Positions 10,272-24,164 of a DNA stretch of 64,000 nucleotides are shown here, in pieces (positions within the stretch are counted from its first letter, which is position 1; every line of letters starts with the position of its first letter). Source of the DNA: Stercorarius parasiticus. Taxonomy: Eukaryota > Chordata > Aves > Charadriiformes > Stercorariidae. A program made the translations under genes and the position numbers. Below the pieces are notes generated by a model. That model was not told where the DNA came from. It saw nothing but the letters and a program-made list of their open reading frames with translations, and did not search any database. Location: contig VWZL01000170.1 of NCBI GenBank assembly GCA_013396915.1, positions 372,001 to 436,000 of the forward strand, in the 5' to 3' direction.

Positions 10272-13169
10272 TTTCTCCCTGCTCTGTCATGGAGTTTCTA
10301 CAGAATAGTTGCAAGTACACAAGCCATTTGTTGCCTAGTTGATCATTTCTTGTAAACTTTAAATTTTCTAGAGGTGTCTTTCTTTGAGGTTTGACTAAAG
10401 AAGAACAAAATATTCTAGCCTGCAACTGAAGGCAATATTCAATTGCAGTTTATATATAAATAAGTCCCACACAATGCTAAGTACTCTAAATATTATATTG
10501 GGTGTCTCAGTTACTGAAGACCACCAACTCTCAACTGCCTCCATGCCTCAATTTTATAAAATGCAGTTGATAATATCCCCTCAACTTTCAGGAATTTTGA
10601 AAAGATTTACTGATGCTTAGGATACACGCAAGTACTATAAAGATGTGCATCATCTGTCTTCAAAACAACTTTTGAATATTATTCAATAAGTAATTAAAGC
10701 ATACACCTTGAAAAAAAAAGACAGAGAAAAATACTGAATAGTGGCTCATGAAGCATGCACCATCCATCCTGTTCACTTGATAAATGGGTGAGGAAAAAAA
10801 GGAAAACAGGACCGGAGATTAGCCTATAGTTAGATACACCCTTTTAACACAAGACCATGGGAAAAATAGAAAAGCAATAAAACGTGCAAAAGGAATCTTG
10901 ATCCAACTAAGTGTTGAGCACCTGTCTTTGCAACATCAAGAATGTTCTTTTGGTGCAGTAAGAAACAATAATTTAGAACCAACTGGCAAGAACAACTATT
11001 TAGACCCTGGCAGTCCAGTCAGTGGGATCATGCTTCTCTGTGAGATTCTTTTTACATGCAGTAAATACCAAAACACTCCTCAAGGTTCATATATGAGAAC
11101 TAGCATTTTTGATAAAAAGTTAGACTATTTCATCTAAGTTCATGTTTATCTTGCCCAGCCTTCATATCAGATCTTACAAAGCCTTTCCAGTTCACATTTT
11201 TGATTGCAATGAGTCTAACAAATGCAGGCTACATTCACCTTGAGGAAAGCTAGGGCCAAATGCCAACACTATGGTACAGATAAGGAAAGATAAAAAGTAA
11301 ATTTCATTTCCTGTCAACATGTTTTTCTCTGGGCCCTTTGATCTTACCTTGTGCTGAATACTGATAACACCCTGCATTCGATTATGTAATTATACCTGTG
11401 TTGTCCTCATTGATTGAGCATAGCAATTACAAACCACTGTGCAAGACTGAACCACTCTATCACTAACCTCAGTTCTGCGCTGAATCTGTTGGTCAAACAG
11501 AGGTAGCTGACACAGAAGCTTCTGCTTTCTTTGGATAGGTAAAAGGTGCTTTAAAATTGTTACATAAAAGGCTAAGTTTGCCTGACCTTAAAATCAGAAA
11601 TAAAGGCAAGTAACATCACAGAAGAGTCCAAATTTGCACAGTCTAAAAAACGGGTTTTCTCCCCATCAATGTTCCTGCTGCTGTGGCGAACATTTATTCT
11701 CCATGTCAGAGAAAAAAATAAAAATTAGACAGCACTTGTCTTTAGAAGTTAAGGTAGAAGGCTTGACATTACATAAAGATGATCCACAGTTCATTGCATT
11801 GGCTAATATGTGACAAACCGACCTGTAGTGCATGTTTCAAAGACAAAAGGTCCCTAACTAAGCCCATTTGAGATTCCAAGATACCAAGGTATTAGCAAAC
11901 ATCTTTTAAAAATGTGAATTGATCCAAGTTTCTTGAGCCCTTAAAATATATGATAACAAAGTATAATACGATGAATCCCAGATAGGCACTTCCGGTCTTA
12001 AGCAAATTATTTTCCCTGCCTCTAAGTAGTAACTGTAACTTCAGTCTCCAGCAGGCCCTCTGTGAGGATGGATAATATACTCCAAGGAAGGCAGCGCACT
12101 AAAGCAAATGTGAGAAAAAAACCATACAAGTACCTTGAAATACACAAGAGGTGTAAATGACCTCCTGTTTACATATCGCTTACTTTTCAGTGCTTTCTCA
12201 TCCTGCCATCCTAAATACATTCAGAGCAAACTTTTCCTGCTAATTCACAGCCCCACACTTAAGTGAGCTTTGGGACCAGCAGAGATTTTCCTTATATCTA
12301 GAAGGAAGAGAAGAAGACATTCAGTAACATAATCTTGCCAGCAAAAACAGAGTTTCAACACAGATTAGACTGATCTATGCCTTGTAGACCCAGCTCTGCA
12401 TGAGGGCTGATCCAGCGACATGTGGTCCCAGCCGCAGCGCTCAGGACCCTATGTCCCAGAGAGACACCGCACTAAAAAGCACACGCTCTCATATATCCAC
12501 TCCCTGCCCAAATGGTACAAAGGAAGGCCTTTTCCACCTGCCCCTGCTCCTCTGTCTGCACTCACAATTGTAAGATATGTCTCTTTTCCAACCAAATCTT
12601 ACTACCACTCAGTTTGGTGACGTGGTAGCAAGACTCCAGCATCTCAGAAAGAGGGTTTCCCTCAGGACTGCAGAACATTCATTCTCCTCAGATGCTGTAC
12701 AGCCTCCAAGAGAGTGTTTGGTTTCCTATTTGTAACCATTACCACCGTTATTACACTGTATTTTACTAGTGGTACATGGAGAAGTTAAGAAGAACTCCCA
12801 CATACTGTCCTGAAACATGAGATTTTATTATGAACCTAATTAAAAGCTGTCAGTGTCAGGAGCAGCAGATGCAGTCCTGCTCTCTTCAGAATTCTCTAAG
12901 TAAGGGAACAACTACAGAATTCATGGGTTTAAGAGTGAGATACAAAAACCACCATGGCTTAACGTACTCTTCAATCTGCTGCTTTCCTTCTCGGCTCCAT
13001 ATGTACAATTCAGAGCATCTCTGATTAAAGAAGCTGATTAAGAACATCTCTGACTAAGCTGCAATAAGGCCTTCATACCCTTTCATCTGCCTTTTTCCTC
13101 AATACATTTTATCTGAAGGTTGAACCTCATTCCTAACTCAATTTCCAGGACTCTTTAAGCCTTTCTCAG
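10272..13169. other. Unannotated sequence
   Basis: No supported gene or repeat. A strong minus-strand donor (CAAG then GTAAGATC) lies near 11346, but its upstream acceptors are poor and no convincing exon results. Confidence 0.35.
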
Positions 13170-13339
13170 CAAGGCGGAAAAAGTCTGTCATCATAGCCTT
13201 GGAGATTTCCAAACCTCTACTGACCCAGATCCCAAGCGACCTGATCCAGCTTTGAGGTGGGTCCCACTTTAAGAAGGAGGCTGGCCTACGTAACCTTCCA
13301 AGATCTCTTCCACACCAAATTAATCCTGTGATTTTATAC
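13170..13339 (+). mobile_element. CR1 LINE 3'-end fragment
   Basis: A short CR1 tail. 'cttggagatttccaaacctc' is followed by 'gcgacctgatccagcttt', 'aaggaggctggcctacgtaacc' and 'ttccaagatctcttccacacc', ending near 'cctgtgattttatac'. Each block matches the order found at the end of avian CR1 copies (gene-end coding, a 'GCAACCTGATCTAGC' block, a 'GGAGGTTGGACTAGATGACC' block, and the terminal repeat). Only about 170 bases remain, a severe 5' truncation typical of LINE reverse transcription. It is moderately diverged. Confidence 0.8.
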
Positions 13340-13492
13340 TTTTGTCTTTAGCAGATACGTCTTCTCATCTTTCCTTTGTCACAGATGGCAAAAGTTCCAT
13401 TTCATTCGAAATCACCAGCTAGGAAGGAAACATCCCCTTCTTTCATTCCAAACAAAAATTGGAAATATCTACCAAATCTGGCTGCCCCATTT

Positions 13493-13522
13493 AAAAAAAA
13501 AAAAAAAAAGAAAAGAAAAAAA
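13493..13522. repeat. A-rich homopolymer tract
   Basis: A run of 17 A followed by GAAAAG and more A. It has no adjoining gene-like sequence to suggest a processed retrocopy, and CR1 elements do not end in poly(A). Confidence 0.85.
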
Positions 13523-16500
13523 CCTTTTGTAATTTTACCATCTGACTCTAACAATGACCTATATCTGACCTGGATTTGACTGGAATAGTTTTAAGGAAAT
13601 AAAACAACCCTACCGTTTTTAGGAACTCTGAAGAAGTTTCTGGATATTTGAGACGCCACCCATGTTGAAATAAAATATAATGACAGTCATTCTTCCTAAT
13701 ATATTACAAATAGATGTGTAAGGAGTAATTTGTTGTTCTCAGGTGAATCTGATGATACATAAGAGCTATCCATGCACACTTCATTCTTAATTACATGTCA
13801 TAGTATTTTCGATATAGGCAGCAATGCCTTCTTTTTTTGTTCATTCATCATAATTCAACATAGTTCAACTAATGCTTTTAAATGTTCTATCTATAAGAGC
13901 CAACCAACCACCTTTCAGTAAAACTGACCATAATGTATTTCCTTAAAAAGCAGCATCACTAGCTTTACAACTTTATTTATTATACAGATCTTTTTCTTTA
14001 TATTTCTTATATAAATACATCCACACAATGATTTTAAATATTACATGATACCACAACTGCCCAGTTATCCCCTTTGACTTTCAGTTTTGGTTGGTTCAAA
14101 GCCCACTTTAATAATGCAAGGACTTAATTTTTGCTGCTGCAGTGGGGGTTATCAGAGCCATCCTTCATATATGACATGTTCCTACAAAACAAGGTTTCTT
14201 GCTGCAAAAAGACAAAGAACACTATTTGCCTACAGTGGTTTCTAGATCTTCCCTATTCTTTCTCTGTTGGTCTTTCCAGGCCAAATTTTCCAGATCATCT
14301 GGTTGTTTCTCCCATTTAGTCTCATCCCATGCAATTTTCCAGCACCTCTGGAATACTACTTGATGAATTCTCACATAAATTGCATCTAAAGCAATCCCTA
14401 CCACCAACACCAGAAGGTTATCTCTTCTTCTGAGGAGATTTTCTTTTTTCTTTTTTCATTCCTGGAAGGCAACAGTTTTCCCTGGCTTCTTTCTCTGATT
14501 TGTGAAATATACTGTCCTCTCTTCTTAATATGCTGTTCCTTGGGAGAACTGTCTTTGATCAATTCTGGAAACCCTTTTTGTTTGTTTGAGATCCGTCAAG
14601 TTTAATACTGCTAGTAGCTTTTAGTTAATTATTGAGCTGACACTTTACACTCCCACCATCCTGTTATTTCAGTGATGTAATTACCTCATTTTAAAAAGAA
14701 CACTCAGTGGAGCTGTGCAGAGTGGACAGAAGCACTTAGGATAAAACTTCAGCAACAGAAGTGCTTCACAGAATAGAAAAGCATTAACTGGAAGAAAAAA
14801 AATAGCCCTTACTTCTGAAGCCAACTGGAAGAATGTGACTTTAATATTAAAATGCAATAGACTCTCTTATGCTCTGATAATTTCAAATTAAACTTGAACA
14901 CTACGATACCACTTTTACTGCCACAACTCTAGAATATATTTCAGGTTATTGAACTAAATTCTAGTTATCAAGCAGCTCTGCTTCAAATAAGATAACAATA
15001 AGAGATTAAATATGACAAATAAAAGGAAGTCATTTTAAAAAAATCAAATATTAAAACCCAGCAAACAGCCTGCAAACTGACATAGCTTGAAACAAGGATT
15101 CAAAATATTGCAGTGAATCTTCCAGTCTTCTGAAACACTACAGTTAAAGAAAGGGAAGGAGTTAATGTCTTACCTGTTAAGTGTAGAAGGATCTAAATGA
15201 TCGTATATTTACTTGTTTTAAGTAGAATAGTAGAAGGTCATCTTTTCTCCTTCAGAAATACAAGCAATGTCAATTTATATTAAATGCTATTCATGGTGTT
15301 ATATGAAGAAATGAATCCCATGGCTGCAAGTTTTCTCAGTCATTAACTGAGAAAGGAAAGGTGGTGAGTTTAAGAGTCATCTTCCAACATTTCAAGTAAT
15401 TTATTTCAGACAAATGGTATTTTCATGAAAACCAATGCAATCTCCTTTCCTCTCAGTGTCTTGGGTTTCTGTGATGTTACCATGAGCTTAAGCTTGATAC
15501 TGCTTTTTCTCTTGGACTAGCAGAGCCAGATCTAGCAGTATTCCAGGGCAGAGAAAAGCATCAACAAAGGTGTAAGGAAAAAGGACGTACTCAGCACCTC
15601 TGCAGCCTTTCTTCAAAAGCTCCATCTTCCCACATCAACTATATTCTCATTCCCTGGAAAAACACTACCCAGTCCCTGCATCCCCAGCCTGATGGCACAT
15701 TGCTGAGGATGCAGCGAGCTTGGGCCAGAGTTGGGGTCCTCCCGCCGTGAACAGGAAAGAGGAGACCAGGTCAGAAAGCCTGGGAACAGGCCCTGAATTA
15801 AACAGCAGCTTCCGCTGCCAGGGATGGGACAGAAAGAGGAACTGTGGTGTCTTGGTTCATGCAGCTATTCACCAACAAATTCCTTGACATCCAGGGTATG
15901 CAACTGGCAGCAAACACCAACCGTTAATGCAGCACAGGCTGCACTTCCTGCACAGATCAAACAGACATCAGGACCATGCCTAGTCTGGACAGTCTACAAC
16001 CATAGGCAACTGCCTGTTTTAACTGTAGCAAAAGCCAGATCTGTACAATCGCCAAATTTAGTAGCTTTCTCTCCACTTCCAAAATAAAATAAAAGGAAAT
16101 AAAATAGAAGTGCGAAAAAAAAAAACAGACATGACACCTTCACATATAAAAACTGAACTAGAATTAAAACTAGGAAAAAAATGGTTTAAGTGACCTTCAT
16201 GTACCATACTGTTGTTCTTTTTTCTTCTCAGTAGATACTCTCTATAACAGACTATGTGAGAGTGTTTAGCACATTAATGAATTGCTGCTTTATAAACCAG
16301 GAAGCAAGTTAGTTTTAATGGGCTAAACAATTAACCTTGAGGAACATTTCATGCTTCCAAGCTTAGACAAATTAATATCTGTCCTTGCTTTTGATGAATA
16401 TATATTTACAATGTCATTCTTCTGACATAAAGCTTATCCCCAAATCAAGGATTCACACTCTTCCTGTTACACTTTACTGTATCTGAAAGCAGAAGTTAAA

Positions 16501-17176
16501 TAGATATAAATCTAGGAAATTATATATACATGAAGCCTTCTAGGTATAAGAAATTTAGTCTGAATGATGTTCCAGTCTTGAAGGACAGAAAAATTGTTAC
16601 AGCTAACACCAGTTGGCACTTCCTAATTTTTAAGGTGCTATTCTATTCGTAGCTAAATTCTAGTCTCTGTTTTCAAAACTTCCTTTAGAGAAATCTGAAG
16701 TTCTCACTCTGTATGGAAATGAACTGTACACAGGGTTTTTTTGTTACACTGGAGAGGTTTGGATCTGAGTTTCCTAATTACCGGAAATGGGTGACATTTG
16801 GGTAGGATTACTTCCAGATCTCAAACTTCTTAAATTTTGTATTTTATTATTACGGTTACAAGAAGTCCACACTATACTTCCATAATTGTGGCATGTGGAA
16901 CAGAAGACAGAATGATATACAGACTTTACTTTTTATCAGAAGCACAACTCCGTATGCACTAAAATGTCTTATTCCTAAATTTACCTTCCAGCTTCCAGAA
17001 GTTAAATTTTCCAGACTTTTTTGTCCTCTTCTGACCTGTTAAAAATTGCTCTCTGTCATCCTCGGATCATCAATCTTGCAGACACCATGACTGTTTCATG
17101 ATAACAGCTTTTAGTACATATTACATTATTCTCACGGTAATAAATTTTGTATAAATAATTAATTCATTTCATTTAG
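13523..17176. other. Unannotated sequence
   Basis: No supported gene or repeat. A strong minus-strand donor (ACAG then GTAAGACATT) at about 15168-15173 would bound a 19-base microexon, 15174-15192, encoding DPSTLNR if the preceding exon ended one base into a codon. That is too short to call. An 87-codon plus-strand open frame at 15824-16087 has no recognisable domain. Confidence 0.3.
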
Positions 17177-17378
17177 GTTGTCTTCTATTATACATAGACA
17201 CCAGTTTTCTGAGAGCTATTTAAGGTAAGAGTTAAACACAACCTCATGACATCTATGTTACGAACTCAGAATGCAAGACCGTTTAAAAATAAATACTCCA
17301 AAAGCATTTTACACACGGGGCCATGGCTATAAAATCTTGACAAAACAAACTAGGGAAAAAGTTCTCTCTCTTACTTAC

Positions 17379-17415
17379 CCATACTTTAGTCAGTTCTTTC
17401 TCTTTCTTCATGAGT
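17379..17415 (-). CDS. Candidate coding exon, unknown gene
   Basis: On the minus strand a T/G-rich tract ending GCATAAAAG precedes 37 bases and then a strong donor, ATGG with GTAAGTAAG. Only one frame is open, giving LMKKEKELTKVW, a charged, helical-looking peptide. An in-frame TGA just upstream fixes the exon start. The exon enters one base before a codon boundary. I do not recognise it. About 150 bases away an equally good pair of splice sites exists on the opposite strand (17177-17224), so chance exon-like segments certainly occur in this window. Confidence 0.22.
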
Positions 17416-20024
17416 CTTTTATGCCATCACACCACAGAAACAAATGCAGGCCTTCTGGTGCTGACTTAATATGTTGTTGTCATTCTCTTTTTGGGAAGCA
17501 GTCTATTATCTTAAAAACAAATAAATTTAAGATTTTAAAATAAAACACATGGCTTCTTCTTGGCTTTCTTCCCAGTGGATTCTCCAATGAATCTTCCATC
17601 TGTGCTTGCTTCTGAACTCCGCTGACAGAAATATTTTGTAGTTAAACACATCCTTTCATTCTTCATCTGAAGTTCCAAATCAATTATAATCAGGGATGAA
17701 GCTTCAGGGCTGAAAAACTCCTAATGCATCCCTAGACTTCAGATCTTTGGCTTTGAACTCTTAAGTCAACTTCTGTGAAAAGTTTGGGTCCAACCACAAT
17801 TCCTAGACATTTGCAAATATGCAAACATACATAAATACAGAGTCAACTCACTGTCAGTCTAGACTAGAAAGGAAAATTGAATATCCTTAATCTTTCCCTT
17901 CATAGGGAACAGTTTGAAAAAGCTAATTTTCAGGAAATTTCATGTGAAAGCACAATGCACTGCAAACCAATTCCTAGGATGAGCCCTTGTCTCCCTATTG
18001 GCTACAGTGAGAGTTTGGGGAAACAAAGTTCTTTGGGATTTTCAGAGTTCAGAGCACAGCCTTCAGGATGGGAAGGAATACAGAGAAAGACAGCAAATTC
18101 CTCTTGAACCAGGACAGAGAATCTTTTATGTGGTGGGAAGTCAGCACTAGTGCACAAAAGCCCACCTGCCTCTTTGAACCTGTGCTTGCTGTTCCTGAAT
18201 TCCTCCAACAATCATCAGACAATGTATAAATATCAGCTTGATCAGGGTTCAGATGCAGAGAGGCTGATGATACAGAGGTTGGGTTTTTCTTGAGCAGAGG
18301 ATGTTTATAACCCAGGTGAATGTGTTTCACAAATCCTTTCCTTGCCTGCAGCTCAGAGAACAGGAATCTGTTACAGCCCTGTCAAAATGATCAAGCTCAA
18401 GCAAGAGCAGCTCATTTTAGCTTGGAATATTTTCCAGCTCACTCCCCAGTGCTTTAATCAAGATGGTGGCCGTCACAGCTGCAGGATCTCCAATTTCAAC
18501 CTGCAGCACTGACAACATGGATCCCTTTGCCAAGGAGCCTCCTTGATGCCTCCCCTCCTAGACTCATCCAGGCCCCGAAATTTTCATTGAGGGAAGTGCA
18601 AATTGCCACTGCTTTTATTCTAACATGGCTATAAGCCTTCAGGCAGTTTCCCAGAAGCTGCATTGCAGCAGTGCCCTCTAATCAGCTTGCGATACACATG
18701 GACAGGTGTGGTGAGCAAGGATTGCGATTTTTCATTGACATGCCGATCTCACAGTGCTGAGGAACCTGAAAAGGCACTTCCCCCTCCCACAACTGCTCTC
18801 ACACTGCCTATTTCTTCTGACCTGAAATTCCCACTTTCCATTCACTGCAGCTTGCGTTACACAAATACAACACCCACCCACCAGCCTCTTCCAGATCTTG
18901 TGCTCTGCAGACATAAGGCAACTTTCAGCATAATAAGGTGTAGAGAAAAGCTATGTGGGACTCCTTCCATCATGCTGGATCTACCATGAAAAAGGTCAAT
19001 ACGTCACTGAGAATTATCACTGCCAATTAGCAGTACATAACCAAATAAAAAAATAAGAAAGCATATCAAGGAGGAAGCCACTAAGTTGAAAAATCAGTTT
19101 TTCATTGCACTGATAAAACATTAATCGAAATGAAGAAAAATAAAAACAACAAATCGATGGAGCAGAAATCAGAGTGCCTTAGACAGGAAATCTTTACAGT
19201 CTCCTGTCATGTGGGCAAAGTGGATATTTGTAGAGGTCTTGACTATTGTCACTTTTCAAGTTCATCAGTAACTAACTCTGAGTCTTCTTAACTGGCCTCA
19301 AAACTCAAAAACACTCACTTAGGTGGGATCCTTTCCAGAAAGCGCAAGATAAGTGTACAAAACACCACGTTCAACAGCAGCATCTTTCAGCCACTGCTGT
19401 AACAAAAAAATCTGCCCTACAGACATTCATATTTTACCACCGGACTATAACGAATTTAATTATTTTCTTTGCTTGTGGGATCCTCTTTGTGGGGAAAGAG
19501 GGTCCTGCAGAAGAATTTTTCATTTTGCCCTTGGAGACCTGAAGTAGAGCTATTTCACAACAGAACACAAAGCAAGTGCACGAAAAACAAAGGGCATTTA
19601 GCTGTTAAAGGTCAAAGCCTACAGTCTTACATAGATATTTCAAATTCCCTTGCAGGTTTGTAACTTGAAAATATGTTCTTCTAATCAAAACAAATGTGTA
19701 TGAGTAGAACACCACTGGATAAACAACCTTCACTTTGAAGAAAAGGCAGAAAGTGTCACTACAGAAAGTGAAACCACCTAGAGGCAGGCGTAGGGGGGAG
19801 CAGGAGGGTGTAGGGATGTTTCCTGAAGACAGCAAGTTTAAAAATGACACGTTATCTGTCGATCAAATGCCACCTGCTGGCTGGAACAGAACATGGAGAA
19901 GGTGCATACTCCAACCAGCCACTCAGGCCAGCTTGGAGTAGATTGCAGGAGAATAAAATACTGACTCCTCAGTGTTCATTTCAGTTTTGAGGAAAACGTT
20001 GGCATGTTACTGAAGTATTACCTT
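17416..20024. other. Unannotated sequence
   Basis: No supported gene or repeat. The 108-codon open frame at 18663-18989 (plus) is proline- and serine-rich without a domain and is overlapped by an open frame on the other strand. I treat both as chance. Confidence 0.35.
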
Positions 20025-20175
20025 GTTAATATGCAACTAATTCATCCTCACAGCATCTCCGTATTATTATTCTAGTTTAAAGGAAGATGAAATAGACATA
20101 GATCAGAATGATTTAACCAAAGTGACATAAGGCCAGTGACAAAGTGAGCATTAGACTTTCTATTAGCTCTAGGTT
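20025..20175 (+). mobile_element. Possible MIR-like SINE fossil
   Basis: The order 'cctcacagcatct', 'tattattattctagtttaaaggaagatgaaa', 'atttaaccaaagtgacataagg' and 'ccagtgacaaagtgagcattag' parallels the middle and end of the MIR family. In MIR these blocks read roughly CCTCACAACAACCC, TATTATCCCCATTTTACAGA, GTTAAGTGACTTGCCCAAGG and AGTAAGTGGCAGAGC. MIR fossils are known in birds. The match is diverged and from memory, so confidence is moderate. Confidence 0.45.
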
Positions 20176-20409
20176 CAATACGTTTGGCATATCAGACAAA
20201 AACTTGTTAAAGCATTTGCCTCTTTCGTTAATTCACCTAGGTATGATTTAATACCATACCTTGAAATCAAAACTTACATTCTATACCATCTTTGAAAAAC
20301 AACAGCCATAAGCATACGTTTTCAAAAAGTCAAAATCACAGTGAAATTTGAAGCAGTAAGAAGCATTTGCCCTTGAATGGAAGTAAAATGCAGTTCGTAG
20401 CAGTGCAAA

Positions 20410-20448
20410 TTTTTTTCTTTTTTTTTTTCTTTTTTTTGGGCGGGGGGT
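20410..20448. repeat. Poly-T/C tract followed by G-rich run
   Basis: Twenty-eight T/C bases (T with two C) are followed by GGGCGGGGGGT. It is a low-complexity homopyrimidine run with an abrupt switch to guanines. Confidence 0.85.
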
Positions 20449-23400
20449 ATAAAAAATATATGTCTTAGTATTTTTGCCATATGACCAAGGAGCAATTATA
20501 AGGTAAAATTTTCATACCAGGCTTTTGTCACCACCAAAGCACTTGTAAATTGATTGTGCTACCAGAAGTTTCCACAAAGGGATTCCTGCCCTGTAATCAG
20601 GGGGCATCCATGTTTTCTGTAAGCAATGCATAACAGTAATGCTGTTACATGTAAATCAAGTAAATTGCATCTTCCCATCAGGACTTCTGTATCTACGAGT
20701 CCTATAGGGCAAATAAATGCCACACAGACATCCCCCTTCTGGGGGACAAGCAGAATTTAAGAAGTTCAGAATTCGTTTATGGCATCCTCATTTTGCGCAG
20801 CATTTTACACAGAAACAAGGGAAAAGGATCCAAACTGAAAAATTTAAAATCTGCAAAGCTGTCAGGGCAAGGAAAATTTGCAGGTGTGAACAAAGTAGTG
20901 CAATCAATCGTTGCACATTGGGTAACAGCACAGGAGTGTGTGTCCATGCTGCCCCAGTACACCTGCATCCTAGCTACTCTAGATGACGGGGACGGGGAAA
21001 GAAAAAAAGCCCAGGGCCAGGGGGGTTCTCCTGGGTGGGTTCCCATGGCCACCCTGCAGTTAGGCAGCCTTCATGGCTGCCAAGAGGGTTGAGCTGTCAG
21101 GGGAACACCTCCATGGTGGACACGGTGGACATGGTGGACTACGATATGGCAGAAGAGGGAAAGAGGTGGGAAAAAGTAGGGCCCAGTGCTGTAAGGACCC
21201 CCACCATATTCCCAGCAGATGGCTGGACAAAGGTACAAGGGAGGAGAATGGTGGCCACATGCACCTCAGCAGTGACCAGCATACCCTAGGCCTTCCCAGC
21301 CACCAAGGGGCTGGAAGAGCCCCTCCTCTGGAGCTGCAATGGCACCTGTTAGGATGCACTCTGTAATGCTCCTCGTGCACACATAAGCCATATGTGCTGT
21401 GGCTATTTTTGGAACCCAGTGCTTAGGGTCAGTGACTGTGCAAGCCACATTTGTCATTGGCTATATTTATGGTTTTGATAGTTCTCTCCCTCCAAAGCAA
21501 GGCTGCCTTCCCCATCTGTCATGCACAAGTATTGTGATGCAGAAGGTTTTTATTTTCCCTGCATATTTTTAATTGAATAATTACAAGTAACTATCACATA
21601 TGGATATGTTGAGACTTAGGCCTTCATATTCATTTCTATAGCAACACACTGATTTTGCATTCAGATGGGTGTGTAACACAGAATAGAACAGCAACTGTTA
21701 TTCAAACATAAGCAAACCAGAGCTAAAGAGAAGGGTTTTTTCTTCCCAAATTGGATCCACTGGGAGTGTATTTACATAGTACATTCTCTAAAACTCAAGC
21801 CTCTCACACTTTGAGCTATTCTGACCAAACCATCCAAAAGCTACATGACTACAGTTGATACAGCAATGCACTTGACTCTTGAGCCCTGCTTGAGAGGCAG
21901 GACATGCTTGTTTAGGATCAAGAAACTATGGGTTTTGTTGCCTCAGCATACTGGCTGGGCAGCTTGGCATCTGCCCGGGCTGAGGTATATAGGCAGAGTC
22001 TTCCTTTACCAACTACCAGAACTGGTGAACTGGAGAGCAGTTTGCTAAAAAATAAAAGGTAGGGATATTGTTTTCACATGTAAAGATTAATGCTTCCTAG
22101 AAAATAGACTGAAAGATCCCAAAATTACTATAAATGCGATGGCCAGCTCCTTCTGAGAAAATCTTAAAGAATTTTACAAAACTCCACCAGGGAACAAGAG
22201 GACTCTTCAGTAGCAAATACACTCTCCTGAAGCGCAAGACCCTTGCTTTCCTTTGGAACTAAGTGCTTTTACATATAGCCCTTGAACTATGGAGCTATAC
22301 AGGATAATTTAAAACAAATGAACAGAAGAGGGAGGTCCATGAGGATCTCACTATGGATTCTGTTACACCTTTAGAAAGTCCTAGATTTCTTTTCAAGTTA
22401 TATTTTCTAATTTTTGGGGGGCAACATCTGTCTATAATCACATGTGCTGCCCTGGAGTATGGGGCCATTCAGAATGTTGGGGACTCTAGGCTACATTCAC
22501 TAGAGGGACATTGGCTCAGCCTTGCATCACTTTATTGCTAGGCATGGTGTCACCTAAGCACACCACCTTTGGTAGAGGTGGCAGGGAAAAGAAGCATTTT
22601 CAATTCTATATTGAGACTAAATTTTAAAAACCACTGAGCTTGAAGATTCACCTGGGCTCCAACCTGTCTCCTCACAATTTACAGTGGAAAATTGGAACAA
22701 ATACTGTCTGCAGCTGCAGAGCTATGGGTGGAGGGCAGCGTTTTCTGTTTGCCAAAACCTGAATGTAATTCAAAGTCAATGACTGTATGAGATAGCCTAC
22801 CTTTTCACCTCTAGAACCAATTGAAACCTCCTTTCCCTTCCAGAGGCAATTTATTTTGTATGTGGAAATCAAAATTCCTCTAATTGTTTTCCCTTATTTT
22901 TATTCCTATGTTTTCTAATAAACATTTTAAATATGCAGTGACATTTTTGCAGGGTGTTAGTCCTTGCTTTCATGTTAGATGCTTATTTTATTTTACTGGA
23001 GAGTTAAAATTACTGAATGTTGGACCAGCAGAAGCTCCTTGATGTTCTAGACCTTCCAGAAATATCTGTCAAGCCTGTTATACAAACATTTCCCCGTAGA
23101 ACCTGAGTGGACAGAAAAAGCATAGCACTCAGCTGGAGCAAACATGGCCATGTGTTGTGCTGTTTACCACCAGCAGAAGCTTGACCAAAAAGCCACAAAG
23201 TCACAATGGGTCATATCAACACGGTTGTTGCTCAGCATGCAGTTGCATGTTAAGTGGGGACACAACACTTAAAGAACAGTGCGGCTTAACTGAGAGGAGG
23301 CCAGATGAGTCCAAAAAAAGGGGATTAGAGATTCGAATACACAAGGAAGACAAGATCAAAATAGGTAAGGAACTGGGTTGCTGTGAAAGGACTGGAAAGA

Positions 23401-24164
23401 CAGCTGAAAATTGTCTGTAGCTAAGCAGAGAATTTCAGCAGAGAAGGAAGGAATCTTTTTCAGATCATCTCTAAGTAGGACACAAAATGAAGGATACTTC
23501 TCAGAGATTACAAGGTTTTCTACGTCCTATTCTTAGCTACCCAACTCACTTCTTTTACCCCGTAGAAACCCTAGCCATCCAACTTTCATCTTGTTCTTTC
23601 TCATAGGTAGATGAGCATGTAAAGGTTACAGCCTACAAAGGCAGCTTTAAGGCACTTAGCACTAATTCCTCAGAGAGAGCCTAAATTGATTCTGAACTTT
23701 ACAAATAACATAAAATAATAAATATTATGAAATAATACAAATGTAAATGTTTACTTCAGGGAGAAACAGTAATTTGTGTTTTGAAAGTACTAACATATCA
23801 AGTTACTACTTTTCATTTTATGATATCTAACACTGTGCTTCCCTTCATTGACAATTCTGATGAAGAGTGGTTGTCATATATGAATGGGAGCCAAAACTGC
23901 TTTAACTGAGTCAAGAAAAATATCACAACAGCAGTCTCTAAAAGTTGCTTTTTACCTGTAACAGCAAAAGCCTTTACATTTTAAAGGTTAATGTGAGTCA
24001 GAAAAACTTTTCTGACGTGTAAAATGAAACACAAATTTTTAAAAACTGTAATTATCTTTTATTATTTCAGAATCCAGATCAAAGTGATTAACATTACTAC
24101 ATGGCTGAAGCGAATATTTCAAGGTTACAAGGACAGTGCAGAAAAGCAGTAGGATCCAAAAAGG
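20449..24164. other. Unannotated sequence with one GC-richer patch
   Basis: The part from 20980 to 21360 is richer in G and C than its surroundings and holds several overlapping open frames of 80-106 codons on both strands. None has a recognisable domain, and they are mutual shadows. A three-copy 9-base repeat lies inside it. Nothing else is supported. Confidence 0.35.
21112..21138. repeat. Three-copy 9-bp tandem repeat
   Basis: The unit CATGGTGGA occurs three times, with one base changed in the middle copy (CACGGTGGA). It lies in the GC-richer patch. Confidence 0.85.

Noticed and set aside
13376..13579. Poly(A) tract at 13493 as the tail of a processed pseudogene
   Set aside because: The 5' sequence has no resemblance to a gene, and the nearby CR1 tail ends 150 bases earlier. 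CR1 does not leave poly(A).
17177..17224. Plus-strand exon-like segment with excellent acceptor (CATTTCATTTAG) and donor (TTTAAG|GTAAGAG), 48 bases, one open frame
   Set aside because: It is on the strand opposite to all the other candidates, isolated, and shows that good splice-like pairs arise by chance here. I used it as an internal warning when scoring the minus-strand candidates.
20777..21380. Set of five overlapping open frames on both strands, including proline/serine/cysteine-rich ones
   Set aside because: They are mutual shadows caused by locally higher GC content. None has recognisable motifs.
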